From an uncultured Agathobacter sp. (GTDB lineage Bacteria > Bacillota > Clostridia > Lachnospirales > Lachnospiraceae): a DNA stretch of 26,187 nt. The notes beneath the pieces are model-generated. The model did not search any database, was not told the DNA's origin, and saw only the letters and a list, made by a program, of their open reading frames with translations. Below, one piece after another: positions 14,504 to 23,033 of the stretch (the stretch's first letter is position 1; every line of letters begins with the position of its first letter). Both the position numbers and the translations under genes were made by a program. The stretch is from NCBI GenBank assembly GCA_934365945.1, contig CAKRNE010000027.1, forward strand, positions 1-26,187, given 5' to 3'.

Positions 14504-15457
14504 ATGGATAACAATAAAATCAAAAATAAATTAAAGGACGATCCGGCCTTCACTCTCGAGGTGCAAAACCCTGAGGTTGAGGAGCTGATGGCACAGTATT
14601 CGAGCGACAAAAAGGCGGAGACACTCAATAAGCTCATTGAGAAATGCACAAAGAGCAGATTTTTGGTGCCTGCAAATGTCGGAGAGAACAACAAGCCAAT
14701 CCCGCTGTTTATTAAAAACGGTGAGGGAGAGGCTTTCATGCCGATTTATACCTCAAAGGCACAGCTTTCCAAGGATCATCCGTCACCATGCATTGTAAAT
14801 ATGCCGTTTCTTGCAGTCAACAATATGGTGGCAAATAAAGAGTCAAAGATTGATGGTATCGCATTCAACCCATTTACTCACAATCTGATTTTCAAAAAGC
14901 CTCTTGTAGAAAAGATTGAGGCAGTGGAAAAGGCCAGAAGAGAGGGACATCCTACATCACCGACAAAGGGCAAGACCGTACAGATGACAGCAGAGCAGTA
15001 CGTCATCTTCGAGCGTATGCAGTATGAGCATATTTTCCTGCCGACAAAGCTGTTTGAGGGCGGAAAGGAGTTCATGGATCGACTCGCCGATGAAAAGGAA
15101 AAGCTAATAGATGAGCTGTACGAGGAGGCATATCAGCAGAAGCGCATGTATCCGTATATGGAGGAGGATTTCTCTGTTATGTCTATGCAGATTTCAGATA
15201 CGCTAAATGTCACCAGAGTTGATTTTCCGACCAGGGATATGGCTCCAAACTGCGCAATCCGTGCTTATCTTGTGTGGGATGAGGCTGCGTCACAGGGCAG
15301 ATACTTTGCAATTGATGTGAAGGACGATAAAACCACTGAGCTGGTCGAGGTTACAGAGGATTACAAGCGTCTTGGATATGGAGCTGCACCGGTTGAGGGT
15401 GCTGAGCTTCAGGCCATTCTTGACCTGGTTAAGAAAAATGCAGAGGAAATGAATTAG
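14504..15457 (+). CDS. SseB N-terminal domain-containing protein
   Basis: 317 residues, AAGGAG upstream. Residues about 38-135 fit the SseB N-terminal domain (TLNKLIEKCTKSRFLVPANV, PLFIKNGEGEAFMPIYTS, IDGIAFNPFTHNLIF). The rest, with a basic helical middle (KIEAVEKARREG; DEKEKLIDELYEEAYQQKR) and an alpha/beta tail ending in ILDLVKKNAEEMN, was not recognised. Predicted cytosolic. SseB-type domains are widespread in Lachnospiraceae without a firm function. It is followed after 39 bases by the DUF308 gene. Confidence 0.7.
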   Translation: MDNNKIKNKLKDDPAFTLEVQNPEVEELMAQYSSDKKAETLNKLIEKCTKSRFLVPANVGENNKPIPLFIKNGEGEAFMPIYTSKAQLSKDHPSPCIVNMPFLAVNNMVANKESKIDGIAFNPFTHNLIFKKPLVEKIEAVEKARREGHPTSPTKGKTVQMTAEQYVIFERMQYEHIFLPTKLFEGGKEFMDRLADEKEKLIDELYEEAYQQKRMYPYMEEDFSVMSMQISDTLNVTRVDFPTRDMAPNCAIRAYLVWDEAASQGRYFAIDVKDDKTTELVEVTEDYKRLGYGAAPVEGAELQAILDLVKKNAEEMN

Positions 15458-15496
15458 AAAAGTAAAGCAGGGCAGGATATATAAAGGAGGTCGTGT

Positions 15497-16087
15497 ATGA
15501 AGGAGTTTTTAGGCAGAATAAAGGCTGATTTTCTACTGTCATCAGTGCTTTGCATAGCGCTGGGACTGGTGTTTATCATATGGAGAGCTTCGGTGCTCAC
15601 GATTGTGGCCAATGTGCTTGCGGTAGTGCTTATCATCATCGGAGTGGTCTATATGTGCAGCTATTTTTTGAGTATAGTCACGAATGGTTTTTCAGCGATG
15701 CTGGGGCTTGTGGTTTTGGCAGTGGGTATATGGTTTCTGGTACAGCCAAAGGTTGTGGTGAGCCTGATACCTATAGTCATCGGTCTGGTGCTCATTTTTC
15801 ACAGCATCAGGAGTATTATTGAGGCGGTGGATGCTAAGAAATACGGTTATGGCGGCTGGAGTGTCGGTCTGATTTTTTCGATAATCAGTCTGATTTTTGG
15901 AATAATCTGCGTGACAAATGCATTTGATGTAATGAAGACAGCCACTGTTGTTGTAGGTATCATACTGATTTTCAACGGAGTGTCAAATATCTGGATTACA
16001 AGCCGTGCCACAAAGGCGGAGAGCGCCTACAACAAGCAAAAGGAGTTTGAGGCAACGTTTGTTGAGGATAGAAAAGAGGAAAATTAA
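15497..16087 (+). CDS. DUF308/HdeD-family six-TM membrane protein
   Basis: 196 residues, AAGGAGG before the ATG at 15497. Six closely spaced hydrophobic helices in paired repeats (VLCIALGLVFIIW, LAVVLIIIGVVYMCSYF, LGLVVLAVGIWFLVQP, IPIVIGLVLIFHSI, SVGLIFSIISLIFGIICV, TATVVVGIILIFNGVSNIWI), the DUF308 pattern of HdeD-like proteins. It ends in a charged cytosolic tail (KAESAYNKQKEFEATFVEDRKEEN). HdeD of E. coli is linked to acid stress, but the family role is generally unknown. Confidence 0.8.
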   Translation: MKEFLGRIKADFLLSSVLCIALGLVFIIWRASVLTIVANVLAVVLIIIGVVYMCSYFLSIVTNGFSAMLGLVVLAVGIWFLVQPKVVVSLIPIVIGLVLIFHSIRSIIEAVDAKKYGYGGWSVGLIFSIISLIFGIICVTNAFDVMKTATVVVGIILIFNGVSNIWITSRATKAESAYNKQKEFEATFVEDRKEEN

Positions 16088-16109
16088 GCAATAACAGAAA
16101 GGCAGCAGA

Positions 16110-16340
16110 ATGCGTCGGATGGAGTTCAAGATGGAGAGACCCGGACTTACCAAGGTCGGTGACCATCTGAAGGTAACAGAGAGCAAGCTTCCGACTTCAT
16201 ATTATTACACGATAGAGCATGCGATTGCCATGTCGGGAAACTACGTGGTCAGCGAGAGGCTCAAAAGCCGCGAGGGCGATGTCGTGGATGTGAGGGAGAC
16301 TGAGAAGGGTTACTTTGTTACGATGGAGTTTGATGAGTAA
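16110..16340 (+). CDS. Small hypothetical protein coupled to TetR gene
   Basis: 76 residues, ATG at 16110 with AAAGG upstream; Met8 is an alternative start. Sequence features: [62 protein letters not shown], soluble and mixed alpha/beta, no membrane segment or known motif. Its TAA overlaps the ATG of the TetR gene by one base (TAATG), so it is translationally coupled to that regulator. It resembles short conserved proteins of Lachnospiraceae, but no function was recognised. Confidence 0.7.
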   Translation: MRRMEFKMERPGLTKVGDHLKVTESKLPTSYYYTIEHAIAMSGNYVVSERLKSREGDVVDVRETEKGYFVTMEFDE

Positions 16341-16909
16341 TGACACAGCAAGGTAAGAATGCAATAGATCTGGTGCTCGCTGAGAGCCTTATAGAGCTTT
16401 CAGCGAAAAAGCCGATCGATAAGATTACAATTAAAGAGATAACGGACAAGGCCGGAGTCATCCGCCCCACGTTTTACAATCATTTTCAGGACAAGTACGA
16501 GCTGATAGAGTGGATTATAAAAACCGAGCTGCTTGAGCCCATCAAGCCGCTGCTCAATGCCGGAATGATCTTTGAAGCGATTGTGCTGATGCTCAATAAT
16601 ATCTCGGCAAACAGTGTTTTTTACAAGAAAGCACTAAAGCTGGAGGGCGCTGTGACGTTTAATCAGATTGCCATGAAGTGCGTCTACGAGATGTTTATGA
16701 ATATCATAAGCGAAAAGAGCACAGGAAAGAAATCCAAGTATCGCTGGCTCACACCGGAGGTGATTTCTACATATTATGCGCAGTCGTTGTGCTTTATCAC
16801 GGAGGGCTGGATAGCCCAGGGCATGGATGATATTGAGCCGAAGGAGATGGCGGAGGCATACATGTATCTGATTACGCGCTCGATGGATGATATACTAAGT
16901 GAGCTGTAG
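16340..16909 (+). CDS. TetR/AcrR-family transcriptional regulator
   Basis: 189 residues. The HTH at about 23-48 (PIDKITIKEITDKAGVIRPTFYNHFQDKYELIEWII) is typical TetR; the C-terminal part is a helical ligand/dimer domain (EGWIAQGMDDIEPKEMAEAYMYLI). The start overlaps the stop of the 76-residue gene. A 12-bp inverted repeat at 17047-17076, downstream of the MMPL -10 box, is a good candidate operator, so this protein likely represses the MMPL/coiled-coil operon (inference). Confidence 0.9.
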   Translation: MTQQGKNAIDLVLAESLIELSAKKPIDKITIKEITDKAGVIRPTFYNHFQDKYELIEWIIKTELLEPIKPLLNAGMIFEAIVLMLNNISANSVFYKKALKLEGAVTFNQIAMKCVYEMFMNIISEKSTGKKSKYRWLTPEVISTYYAQSLCFITEGWIAQGMDDIEPKEMAEAYMYLITRSMDDILSEL

Positions 16910-17026
16910 AGGACAATTGCCATGGAAAATGACGGCTTAAGCAAGCTCATAAAGCAGAATCATAAAGAGATATGTGTTCATATAAATATGAAAATGCTGT
17001 GAAAAAGTGTCAGAAATCTAATACAA

Positions 17027-17076
17027 TATAATATATGTGTCATATCAGATATACAAATTGATGGATTTGTATATCT
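17027..17076 (+). promoter_or_regulatory. MMPL operon promoter with long inverted-repeat operator
   Basis: A TATAAT -10 box is at 17027-17032, with no good -35. Just downstream is a perfect inverted repeat: arms GATATACAAAT (17048-17058) and ATTTGTATATC (17065-17075), extended by an A-T pair (17047/17076), 6-base spacer TGATGG. Position relative to the start site (about +8 to +37) suits repression by a TetR dimer or dimers; the TetR gene ends 137 bases upstream. Confidence 0.65.
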
Positions 17077-17165
17077 CACATGACAAATCGAAGAGATTGA
17101 ATATTTATTTATTCGGTCTTTTTTTTTATACTTCAATACGAATAAAAGAAAGAGTGGTGAATCTA

Positions 17166-19250
17166 ATGATTAAATTTGGAAAAGGAGTCGTAAAATATCG
17201 TGTGCTGATACTGATAGTTGCATTTGCACTGCTTATACCGTCAGGCATCAGCTTTATCAACACGAGAATCAACTTTGATATCCTTTCTTATCTGCCAAGC
17301 CAGATTGAGACTATGAAGGGTCAGGATATCATGGTAGATGAGTTTGGAACCGGAGCGTTGTCATTTGTGATCTTAGAGGATATGAAGGATCAGGACATAG
17401 AGACTCTGGCTGATGACATTGAGGACATTGAGGGCGTAAAGGATGTCATCTGGTACGGAACAATCGCTGATTCCACATTGCCAAGAGAGGCAATTCCGGA
17501 TGAGGTGTACGACGCATTCAACAACAAGGATGCAAACAGCCAGCTCATGCTCGTCACCTACAGTGACACAATGGGTTCGGATGAGACAATGGAAGCCGTC
17601 AACAAGATGGATAAGATGGTGAAAAACCACTGCTTCGTAGCAGGAATGGCAGCGGTCAACGCAGATACAAAGACACTTGTTATGCAGCAGGCTCCTATAT
17701 ATGTCATCATAGCAGCATTGCTTTCAATGCTTGTCATGGGAATTACAATGGATTCAATAATTGTTCCGATGTTATTTCTCTTAAGTATAGGAATGGCTAT
17801 CATCTATAACCTGGGAACAAACTTCATACAGGGACAGATTTCATACCTGACACTGGCACTGACAGCAGTATTGCAGCTCGCCGTAACAATGGATTACTCG
17901 ATTTTCCTGTGGCACAGTTATCAGGAGCAGATAGACAGATATGACGGAGACAAGAAACGAGCCATGGCTCATGCCATTTCCCACACTATTGTCTCAGTAA
18001 CAGGAAGTTCAATCACAACAATCGCAGGCTTCGTAGCCCTCTGCTTCATGAGCTTTACACTTGGACTTGACCTGGGAATCGTAATGGCAAAGGGTGTTGT
18101 ATTCGGAGTTATCGGATGTGTAACAATCCTCCCTGCACTGATTCTTGCATGTGACAAGGCAATCGAGAAGACAAAGCACAAGATTCTCATGCCGGATGTT
18201 TCAAGGATTGCGAGCTGGGTAACAAATCATTACAAGATACTTGCAGTGATTTTCATCGTAGTGCTCATCCCGGCAATATACGGATACACTCATGATCAGG
18301 TCTACTATGACCTTGCAGGAACCATGCCGGACAGCGCATACAGTAAGCAGGCCAACGACAGACTCGACAAGGAGTATGCTATGGGTGCCACACATATCAT
18401 CATCGCACCGAGCGATATGTCAAAGGCAGACAGCATAAGCATGATAGATGATATCAAGAAGGTCGATGGAGTAAAGCTTGCAGTATCGCTTGACTCAATA
18501 CTTGGACCTACAATACCGGATGATATGGTGCCGGATGAGGCAAAAGAGATATTCAAAAACGGTGATTATCAGATGATGCTTGTTTCATCAAAATATGCGA
18601 CAGCATCAGACGAGGTAAACAACCAGATAACAGAGATTAATAAGATAGTAAAGAGTTACAGCGAGGACGCAATGCTTATCGGTGAGGCACCTTGTACAAA
18701 GGATCTTATCACTATCACGGATACAGACTTTAAGCGTGTAAGTGCGGTATCAATCGTATTGATATTCCTTATCATCCTGATTGTATTCAAATCAGTATCG
18801 CTTCCAATCATACTTGTAGCGGTCATCGAGTTTGCAATCTTTGTAAATATGGGAATTCCGGGATTTACAGGAACGAAGCTTCCATTTATCGCGAGCATCG
18901 TAATCGGAACCATACAGCTTGGTGCAACGGTTGACTATGCGATACTTATGACCACAAAGTACAGAAAGAACAGATACACCGGAATGGACAAAAAGCCGGC
19001 AATCACAAAGGCGCTTGCAGATTCGACAAACTCAGTTATCGTCAGTGCGCTCTGCTTCTTTGCCGCAACCTTTGGTGTAGGACTTTATTCAAACATTGAT
19101 ATGATCAGTTCTATCTGTATACTGCTTGCACGAGGCGCAATCATCAGTATGTTTGTAGTAGTATTTATACTTCCGTCAATGTTTATGATTTTTGACAGAG
19201 TAATATGTGCCACAAGCGCAGGCTTTAAAAACAAGAACCTGACAGCTTAG
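17166..19250 (+). CDS. MMPL/RND-superfamily (HAE3-like) transporter
   Basis: 694 residues from the ATG at 17166 (MIKFGKGVVKYRVLILI), behind GTGGTG; the frame reaches 17037, but that part lies over the operator. Topology is RND-like and duplicated: helix about 12-30, an extracytoplasmic domain about 31-172, a five-helix bundle about 177-325, helix about 356-373, a second outer domain, then a five-helix bundle about 525-672. Paired Asp-Tyr residues D243-Y244 (VTMDYSIFLWHSY) and D590-Y591 (ATVDYAILMTTKYR) are the proton-relay positions known from MmpL3-type proteins. It probably exports a lipid or amphiphile in concert with the coiled-coil protein 64 bases downstream. Confidence 0.92.
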   Translation: MIKFGKGVVKYRVLILIVAFALLIPSGISFINTRINFDILSYLPSQIETMKGQDIMVDEFGTGALSFVILEDMKDQDIETLADDIEDIEGVKDVIWYGTIADSTLPREAIPDEVYDAFNNKDANSQLMLVTYSDTMGSDETMEAVNKMDKMVKNHCFVAGMAAVNADTKTLVMQQAPIYVIIAALLSMLVMGITMDSIIVPMLFLLSIGMAIIYNLGTNFIQGQISYLTLALTAVLQLAVTMDYSIFLWHSYQEQIDRYDGDKKRAMAHAISHTIVSVTGSSITTIAGFVALCFMSFTLGLDLGIVMAKGVVFGVIGCVTILPALILACDKAIEKTKHKILMPDVSRIASWVTNHYKILAVIFIVVLIPAIYGYTHDQVYYDLAGTMPDSAYSKQANDRLDKEYAMGATHIIIAPSDMSKADSISMIDDIKKVDGVKLAVSLDSILGPTIPDDMVPDEAKEIFKNGDYQMMLVSSKYATASDEVNNQITEINKIVKSYSEDAMLIGEAPCTKDLITITDTDFKRVSAVSIVLIFLIILIVFKSVSLPIILVAVIEFAIFVNMGIPGFTGTKLPFIASIVIGTIQLGATVDYAILMTTKYRKNRYTGMDKKPAITKALADSTNSVIVSALCFFAATFGVGLYSNIDMISSICILLARGAIISMFVVVFILPSMFMIFDRVICATSAGFKNKNLTA

Positions 19251-19314
19251 TAATTGTCGGTGTTCAAAATATATAAACATATAACCTCAAAACTAAAATC
19301 AGGAGGAATAAGAC

Positions 19315-22071
19315 ATGAAATTACCAGAATTGAAAGAAAAGTTAAAAAGTAAATATATTGTCCGTGTTGTAGCCGGAGTCCTCACAATAGCACTTGTAGG
19401 TACAGGAATCGGAGCAACAGCGGTTTTTGCCGAGAAGGATAGCACAGCAGTCACAGCCGAGGCAGACAGCACAACAGGCAGCAGCAAGGATGCTGATGAC
19501 ATAGCAGATAAGCTCATGGACAGCGTATCATTAAAGGATAACGATGCAGACAAGGACGAGAGCGTATATCTCATCTCGGATGCAAACGGCAACGTAAACA
19601 AAACAATCGTAGTAGATCACCTTAAAAATAAAGACAAAAAGGACACCTTGGAGGATGCTTCAAACCTTTCAGATATCGAGAACGTAAAGGGCAAGGAAAA
19701 ATTCACACAAAGCGGTGACAAGCTCACCTGGCAGGCCGGTGGCAAGGATATTTACTATCAGGGCACAGCCACAGCAGAGCCACCTGTAACACAAAAGGTT
19801 ACATACTACCTCGATGGAAAAGAAATCTCACCTGAGGACCTTGCAGGAAAATCAGGAAAGGTCAAAATCCGTTTTGACTACACAAATACCACATCATATA
19901 CAGAGACAGTAAACGGCGAGAAGCAGACAGTTTCCGTACCATTTGCAGCAGTAACAGGACTTGTACTCGGTGATGGCTTCGAGAATATCGAAGTGACAAA
20001 CGGCAAGGCTGAGGTGAGCGATTCATCAAGCGTAGTGCTCGGCTATGCACTTCCGGGCTTAAAGGACAGCCTCGGAATCAAGGACAAAGACCTCGATGGC
20101 GATGTAAATATCCCTGAATACATGGAAATGACAGCAGATGTGGAGAATTTCTCAATGCCTGCAGCCATGACATTCGTGGTAAACGCGTCTGATTATGTAA
20201 GCACAGACGGAATTGATACATCAGACCTCGATGACATGATAAATGACTTAAAGGATGCCTCAACACAGCTTCAGGATGGTTCAAAGACACTGGCAGAGGG
20301 TACTGACACACTTTCTGACGGACTTTCAACATTGCAGAGCAAGCTCGGCACATTCGCATCAGGAGTTGGCACACTGCAGAGTGGACTTAAGACATATACT
20401 GATGGTGTTAGTACATTAAGTGGTGGATTGAATACATTGAATTCAAATGTACCTACTTTATCTAATGGCATAACAACATTAAACTCTAGTGCAAAATCAC
20501 TGAATGATGGGGTGGCTTTGCTTAATGCAACTGTTTCAGCAAAATTTACTGATTCAGAAAAGAAGACTCTTTTAGATCAGGTACACAGCACATTGGAGTC
20601 TCAAAAATCTGAAATAGAAAAACAGGCACAGACAACAGTTGCATCACAGAAAACAGCCATTCAAAAGCAGGCACAGAGTGCTGTTGACTCACAAAAAACA
20701 GATATAAAGAAGCAGGCACAGAGTGCGGTAGATGCGCAAAAGTCAGACATACAGAAACAGGCACAGAGTGCAGTAGATGCGCAAAAGTCAGACATACAGA
20801 AACAGGCACAGAGTACAGTAGATGCTCAGAAAGAAGATATTGAGAAACAGGCTCAGGCAGCAGTAGACGCTCAGAAGGAGCAGATTAAGTCAGTAGCAGC
20901 TGAGACAGTAAAACAACAGGAAACTGAAATAAAGAATCAGGCAGCAAGTGCTGTTGAACAGGAATTTACATCCGGAAAAACTGACTATATAACAAATGAA
21001 GCAAAGAAACAATTAGAAAGTATTAAGCCGGTAATTGAGAGTGGTGTGAAAGCACAGTTTGTACAGAAGATGGCTGAAAAAAATCCTGCAATCACAGATT
21101 ATGATTCAGCAAAGACTTTTTTTGACCAGTATGTTGGAATGAAAGACGGAGCAGCTGATGCATATGTCAATGAACAGATTAATACAATAATAAATCAGTT
21201 AGCTGGAAGTGTAGCATCAACAGCCAAGGATGCTTCTAAGATTGCAGCAGGAGAAGCAGCTTATACAGCAGCAAGTCAGACAGCAGGAGAAGCAGCTTAT
21301 ACAGGAGCAAGCTTAGCAGCAGGAACAGCAGCATATACAGCAGCAAGCCAGACGGCAGGAGAAGCAGCCTATGCGGGAGCAAGTTTAGCAGCAGGATCAG
21401 CAGCATATTTGGGAGCAAGTCAGGCAGCAGGAGAGGCAGCCTATACAGGAGCAAGCTTAGCAGCAGGATCGGCAGCGTATTTGGGAGCAAGTCAGGCAGC
21501 AACAACAGCAGCCTATACAGGAGCAGTTTCAGGAGCTGAGCAGGCTACTATAACGTCTGCAGAGCAGACAAAAGCGACTGTAGCAGCCTCTATTAATCAA
21601 AAGCAGGCAAATGGATACAGCCTTGTAACAGGAATGAAGGCACTTGCAGATGGAACACAGACATTGTATAGCTCAGTACCAACTCTCACAAGCGGTATCA
21701 AGCAGCTTGTAGACGGTTCAAACACACTTGTAGCAAACAATGCACAGCTCAACAGCGGAGCATCACAGCTTGCAGATGGAACAAATCAGATAGTTTCAGG
21801 TGTTGACCAGCTCACAACAGGCTCTAAGACACTTTCAGAGGGCGCACACACACTTGCAGACGGTATGGTCCAGTTCAACGAGGAAGGAATCAACAAGATT
21901 CTCGACGCATACAACGGTGACTTAAAGCCATTCACCGACAAGCTTCAGGCAGTAATTGACGCAGGTGAGGAATATCAGACATACTCAGCAATCGCTGATG
22001 GACAGACGGGCAGCGTTAAGTTCATATATAAATTAGCTTCAATAGATGCTAAGGCAGATAGCGACAAATAA
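19315..22071 (+). CDS. Secreted YhgE/Pip-like coiled-coil protein with two internal repeat arrays
   Basis: 918 residues, AGGAGG before the ATG at 19315. Signal peptide about 1-39 (VRVVAGVLTIALVGTGIGATAVFA). A globular beta-rich part follows to about 300. Heptad xxxLxxG repeats (DGSKTLAEGTDTLSDGLSTL) run about 315-405 and resume at about 775-852. Between them: eight 15-residue units 431-550 (consensus KSDIQKQAQSAVDAQ), a helical stretch, and eight 12-residue units 645-740 (consensus AGEAAYTGASLA). Without a C-terminal membrane helix it is probably periplasmic-face or wall-associated. xxxLxxG proteins commonly accompany MMPL transporters and may form the long extracytoplasmic part of the exporter. 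The codon style changes across about 20400-21640. Confidence 0.85.
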   Translation: MKLPELKEKLKSKYIVRVVAGVLTIALVGTGIGATAVFAEKDSTAVTAEADSTTGSSKDADDIADKLMDSVSLKDNDADKDESVYLISDANGNVNKTIVVDHLKNKDKKDTLEDASNLSDIENVKGKEKFTQSGDKLTWQAGGKDIYYQGTATAEPPVTQKVTYYLDGKEISPEDLAGKSGKVKIRFDYTNTTSYTETVNGEKQTVSVPFAAVTGLVLGDGFENIEVTNGKAEVSDSSSVVLGYALPGLKDSLGIKDKDLDGDVNIPEYMEMTADVENFSMPAAMTFVVNASDYVSTDGIDTSDLDDMINDLKDASTQLQDGSKTLAEGTDTLSDGLSTLQSKLGTFASGVGTLQSGLKTYTDGVSTLSGGLNTLNSNVPTLSNGITTLNSSAKSLNDGVALLNATVSAKFTDSEKKTLLDQVHSTLESQKSEIEKQAQTTVASQKTAIQKQAQSAVDSQKTDIKKQAQSAVDAQKSDIQKQAQSAVDAQKSDIQKQAQSTVDAQKEDIEKQAQAAVDAQKEQIKSVAAETVKQQETEIKNQAASAVEQEFTSGKTDYITNEAKKQLESIKPVIESGVKAQFVQKMAEKNPAITDYDSAKTFFDQYVGMKDGAADAYVNEQINTIINQLAGSVASTAKDASKIAAGEAAYTAASQTAGEAAYTGASLAAGTAAYTAASQTAGEAAYAGASLAAGSAAYLGASQAAGEAAYTGASLAAGSAAYLGASQAATTAAYTGAVSGAEQATITSAEQTKATVAASINQKQANGYSLVTGMKALADGTQTLYSSVPTLTSGIKQLVDGSNTLVANNAQLNSGASQLADGTNQIVSGVDQLTTGSKTLSEGAHTLADGMVQFNEEGINKILDAYNGDLKPFTDKLQAVIDAGEEYQTYSAIADGQTGSVKFIYKLASIDAKADSDK
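20605..20964 (+). repeat. 45-bp in-frame tandem repeats, 8 units
   Basis: Eight 45-bp units code for residues 431-550 of the coiled-coil protein. Units four and five differ by only a few bases; the outer ones are diverged (KSEIEKQAQTTVASQ first, ETEIKNQAASAVEQE last). The 15-residue period with regular Q/A/K/D is helical and fits a long coiled-coil rod. Confidence 0.9.
21247..21534 (+). repeat. 36-bp in-frame tandem repeats, 8 units with 72-bp higher order
   Basis: Eight 36-bp units code for residues 645-740, AGEAAYTxAS followed alternately by QT/QA and LA, so the true repeat is a 24-residue (72-bp) pair. It is strongly Ala/Gly/Ser-rich and made of small residues. Confidence 0.9.
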
Positions 22072-22108
22072 TTAATTAAAGGATGTTTAAAGATTATGGG
22101 AGGCAAAA

Positions 22109-22690
22109 ATGGGCTGGATAGAATATCTGTTAATCGTGGCGGGAAGCTCACTGGAGATTTTTGTGACGATGGAATGTCAGGGTTCCCTGATCCAGAAAGT
22201 AAATAAGAAACAGCTTACAGCCATTTGCTTCATAGTTGCAGTTTGCCAGTTATTAGCAATGTACATCGGGTATTTCCTGTCAAACTTCCTTAACGGAAAA
22301 TACTCGGTGAAGGATGAAGCACTTTTAGGAGAGATAATTTCTATCGGAATACTGATAGGACTGGGGATCAGGCTTATAGGAAAGGCTATAAGAAACGAAA
22401 GGATTGAGGAGCACTGTCAGGCGCAGCTTGACATGAAAAGAGTGCTAAGAATAGCAGGAATTACCGCATTTTATACGGTTCTTGCAGGGATAGCATTCGG
22501 CTTCCTTGGTACCGGACTTTTCACCATTATGATAATGGTGGCGCTGCTCACTGTCATCTGTATAGTGGCAGGCATTTACACAGGATATCATTTCGGTTTC
22601 GAGCAGAAGACAAAGGTATATATCGTGGGGGCGATACTCTTTTGGGCGGCTGGAATTGATGTGATAGTAAGGCTTGTAAGTGCAAAATAA
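22109..22690 (+). CDS. MntP-like six-TM membrane protein
   Basis: 193 residues, GGGAGG before the ATG at 22109; 37 bases after the coiled-coil gene and followed by a terminator, so last in the MMPL operon. Six helices in two similar halves, with the layout of MntP/LysE-type transporters (LLIVAGSSLEIFVTMECQG; LGEIISIGILIGLGIRLIGKAI; RIAGITAFYTVLAGIAFGFLG; VAGIYTGYHFGFEQKTKVYIVGAILFWAAGIDVIV). In MntP both halves carry SxDAFA-type aspartates; here the first reads SSLEIF and the second has none. Manganese export is therefore not safe to claim. Confidence 0.6.
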   Translation: MGWIEYLLIVAGSSLEIFVTMECQGSLIQKVNKKQLTAICFIVAVCQLLAMYIGYFLSNFLNGKYSVKDEALLGEIISIGILIGLGIRLIGKAIRNERIEEHCQAQLDMKRVLRIAGITAFYTVLAGIAFGFLGTGLFTIMIMVALLTVICIVAGIYTGYHFGFEQKTKVYIVGAILFWAAGIDVIVRLVSAK

Positions 22691-22698
22691 TGCATAGG

Positions 22699-22726
22699 GC
22701 TCTGTTCGTAAGGACAGGGCTTTTTT
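22699..22726 (+). terminator. Intrinsic terminator of the MMPL operon
   Basis: GCTCTGTTC (22699-22707) pairs with GGACAGGGC (22712-22720) through nine pairs (two G-U), loop GTAA, then six T (22721-22726). Confidence 0.75.
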
Positions 22727-22960
22727 GCTGTCTGAAATAAGACAAGAAAATACATATTTTGTACTGTGACCAGGGACACTCGCGTCGGACTGTCGAACGC
22801 CTAAAAGAACACAGCCTTTCCATGCAAAAATCCGTCCGGAAATTGCTCGTAGCGTCACAGAGGAACTGCAAAGCACACTGCGTGGAAGCCCAAGACATAT
22901 ACAGCGTGCTTGCGGAGGATATGTGAGAGCAAGTATGGGCTTGGACAATGTGGAGCCAAA
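22727..22960. other. Gene-free stretch of unknown nature, possible structured RNA or dispersed element
   Basis: No convincing gene on either strand. The composition is visibly richer in CG and CGT words than the neighbours (CACTCGCGTCGGACTGTCGAACGCC region, 22778-22802). Possible pairings include GCGT/ACGC around 22785-22801 and GCAAAGCAC (about 22869) with GTGCTTGC (about 22908). A 34-codon ATG frame at 22822-22926 lacks a ribosome site. It could be a dispersed repeat, an RNA, or a remnant. Confidence 0.3.
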
Positions 22961-22965
22961 TTAGA

Positions 22966-23012
22966 TTGACAATCATAGGTGGAAATGTTAGTATTAGTTA
23001 GTCAAAACTAAC
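22966..23012 (+). promoter_or_regulatory. ABC operon promoter with downstream inverted repeat
   Basis: TTGACA (22966-22971), 17-base spacer, TAGTAT (22989-22994). Directly after the -10 is GTTAGT (22997-23002) - CAAA - ACTAAC (23007-23012), an inverted repeat typical of a TetR- or MarR-type operator. No regulator gene precedes the operon; a possible MarR gene starts at 26150. Confidence 0.6.
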
Positions 23013-23033
23013 CAAGAAAGGGGAAACGAATGG

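Noticed and set aside
17037..17165. N-terminal 43-residue extension of the MMPL transporter
   Set aside because: It overlaps the predicted start site and operator and has no ribosome site; the ATG at 17166 gives the normal family N-terminus.
22822..22926. 34-codon frame starting MQKSVRKLLV in the intergenic block
   Set aside because: No ribosome site, no family resemblance, and it covers the inverted repeats of the block.
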